From positions 806,001 to 870,000 of the forward strand of contig JANHCV010000011.1 of assembly GCA_025594325.1 (NCBI GenBank): a stretch of 64,000 bases of DNA, read 5' to 3'. The notes below the pieces were generated by a model that worked only from the letters and a program-made list of their open reading frames with translations, had not been told where the DNA came from and ran no database searches. Positions 63,973 to 64,000 of this stretch are shown here, piece after piece. Numbering within the stretch: position 1 is the first letter of the stretch; the number at the start of each line of letters is the position of its first letter. The position numbers were made by a program, and so were the translations under genes. The stretch is from Blastocladiella emersonii ATCC 22665 (lineage: Eukaryota; Blastocladiomycota; Blastocladiomycetes; Blastocladiales; Blastocladiaceae).

Positions 63973-64000
63973 CATGGATCGCCTCTCCTCTCCCCACCCG
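63973..64000 (+). CDS. Possible 5' end of a gene (truncated by the window)
   Basis: ATG at 63973 in a good context (CGCCATGGATCG), frame open for the 9 codons left (MDRLSSPHP). Upstream sequence is pyrimidine-rich with a GATATAGAG at about 63682. Nothing about the function can be said. Confidence 0.3.

Overview
The window reads as eukaryotic, most likely fungal, nuclear DNA. It is very GC-rich, its genes are monocistronic and closely packed on both strands, and most carry short spliceosomal introns (about 55 to 130 bp). The introns usually open with GTACG and close with GTGTAG. The gene content combines general fungal genes (COX20, CSN7, Sec15, SF3A2, ESF1, a two-finger C2H2 factor) with genes rare in Dikarya but kept in flagellated early-diverging fungi and animals (an ADAM protease, a LanC-like protein, a FAM227 protein linked to cilia). 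High GC plus this set points to a zoosporic fungus such as a Blastocladiomycete (Allomyces-like). That placement is inference from gene content, not a database match.

Layout, left to right. 1-10 kb: a partial minus-strand gene that may be Treslin-like, a small coiled-coil gene, an ADAM metalloprotease, a MAP-kinase-phosphatase-like protein with rhodanese and dual-specificity domains, and the DOT1 histone H3K79 methyltransferase. 10-23 kb: the kinetochore scaffold KNL1/Spc7 (divergent from DOT1), ESF1, SF3A2, a membrane-anchored GH20 hexosaminidase and a Ras-family GTPase. 23-35.4 kb: an unrecognised coiled-coil plus beta-propeller-like protein, a Q-rich dsRBD-like RNA-binding protein, COX20, exocyst Sec15, a small unknown protein and METTL5. 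35.4-42.4 kb: a 2 kb gene-poor stretch, a C2H2 transcription factor with two candidate first exons, and a GPATCH4-like protein.

42.4-50.2 kb is the most unusual part. Two apparently identical copies of a secreted subtilisin (S8) protease gene lie as 1703-bp inverted-repeat arms, tail to tail. The 3.15 kb between them holds a decayed Fanzor, the eukaryotic TnpB-like RNA-guided nuclease. It keeps its RuvC and zinc-ribbon motifs but has two in-frame stops and one frameshift.

50.2-64 kb: eIF2B epsilon, COP9 subunit 7, a LanC-like protein, a FAM227 protein, a kelch-repeat single-pass membrane protein, then 2.7 kb with no gene I can support, and a possible new gene start at the right edge. Several promoters share ACGCGT/CACGTG boxes and a GTGGCGCAAC-type box about 100-130 bp before the start codon. 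The boxes upstream of ESF1, METTL5 and GPATCH4 suggest co-regulation of ribosome-biogenesis genes.
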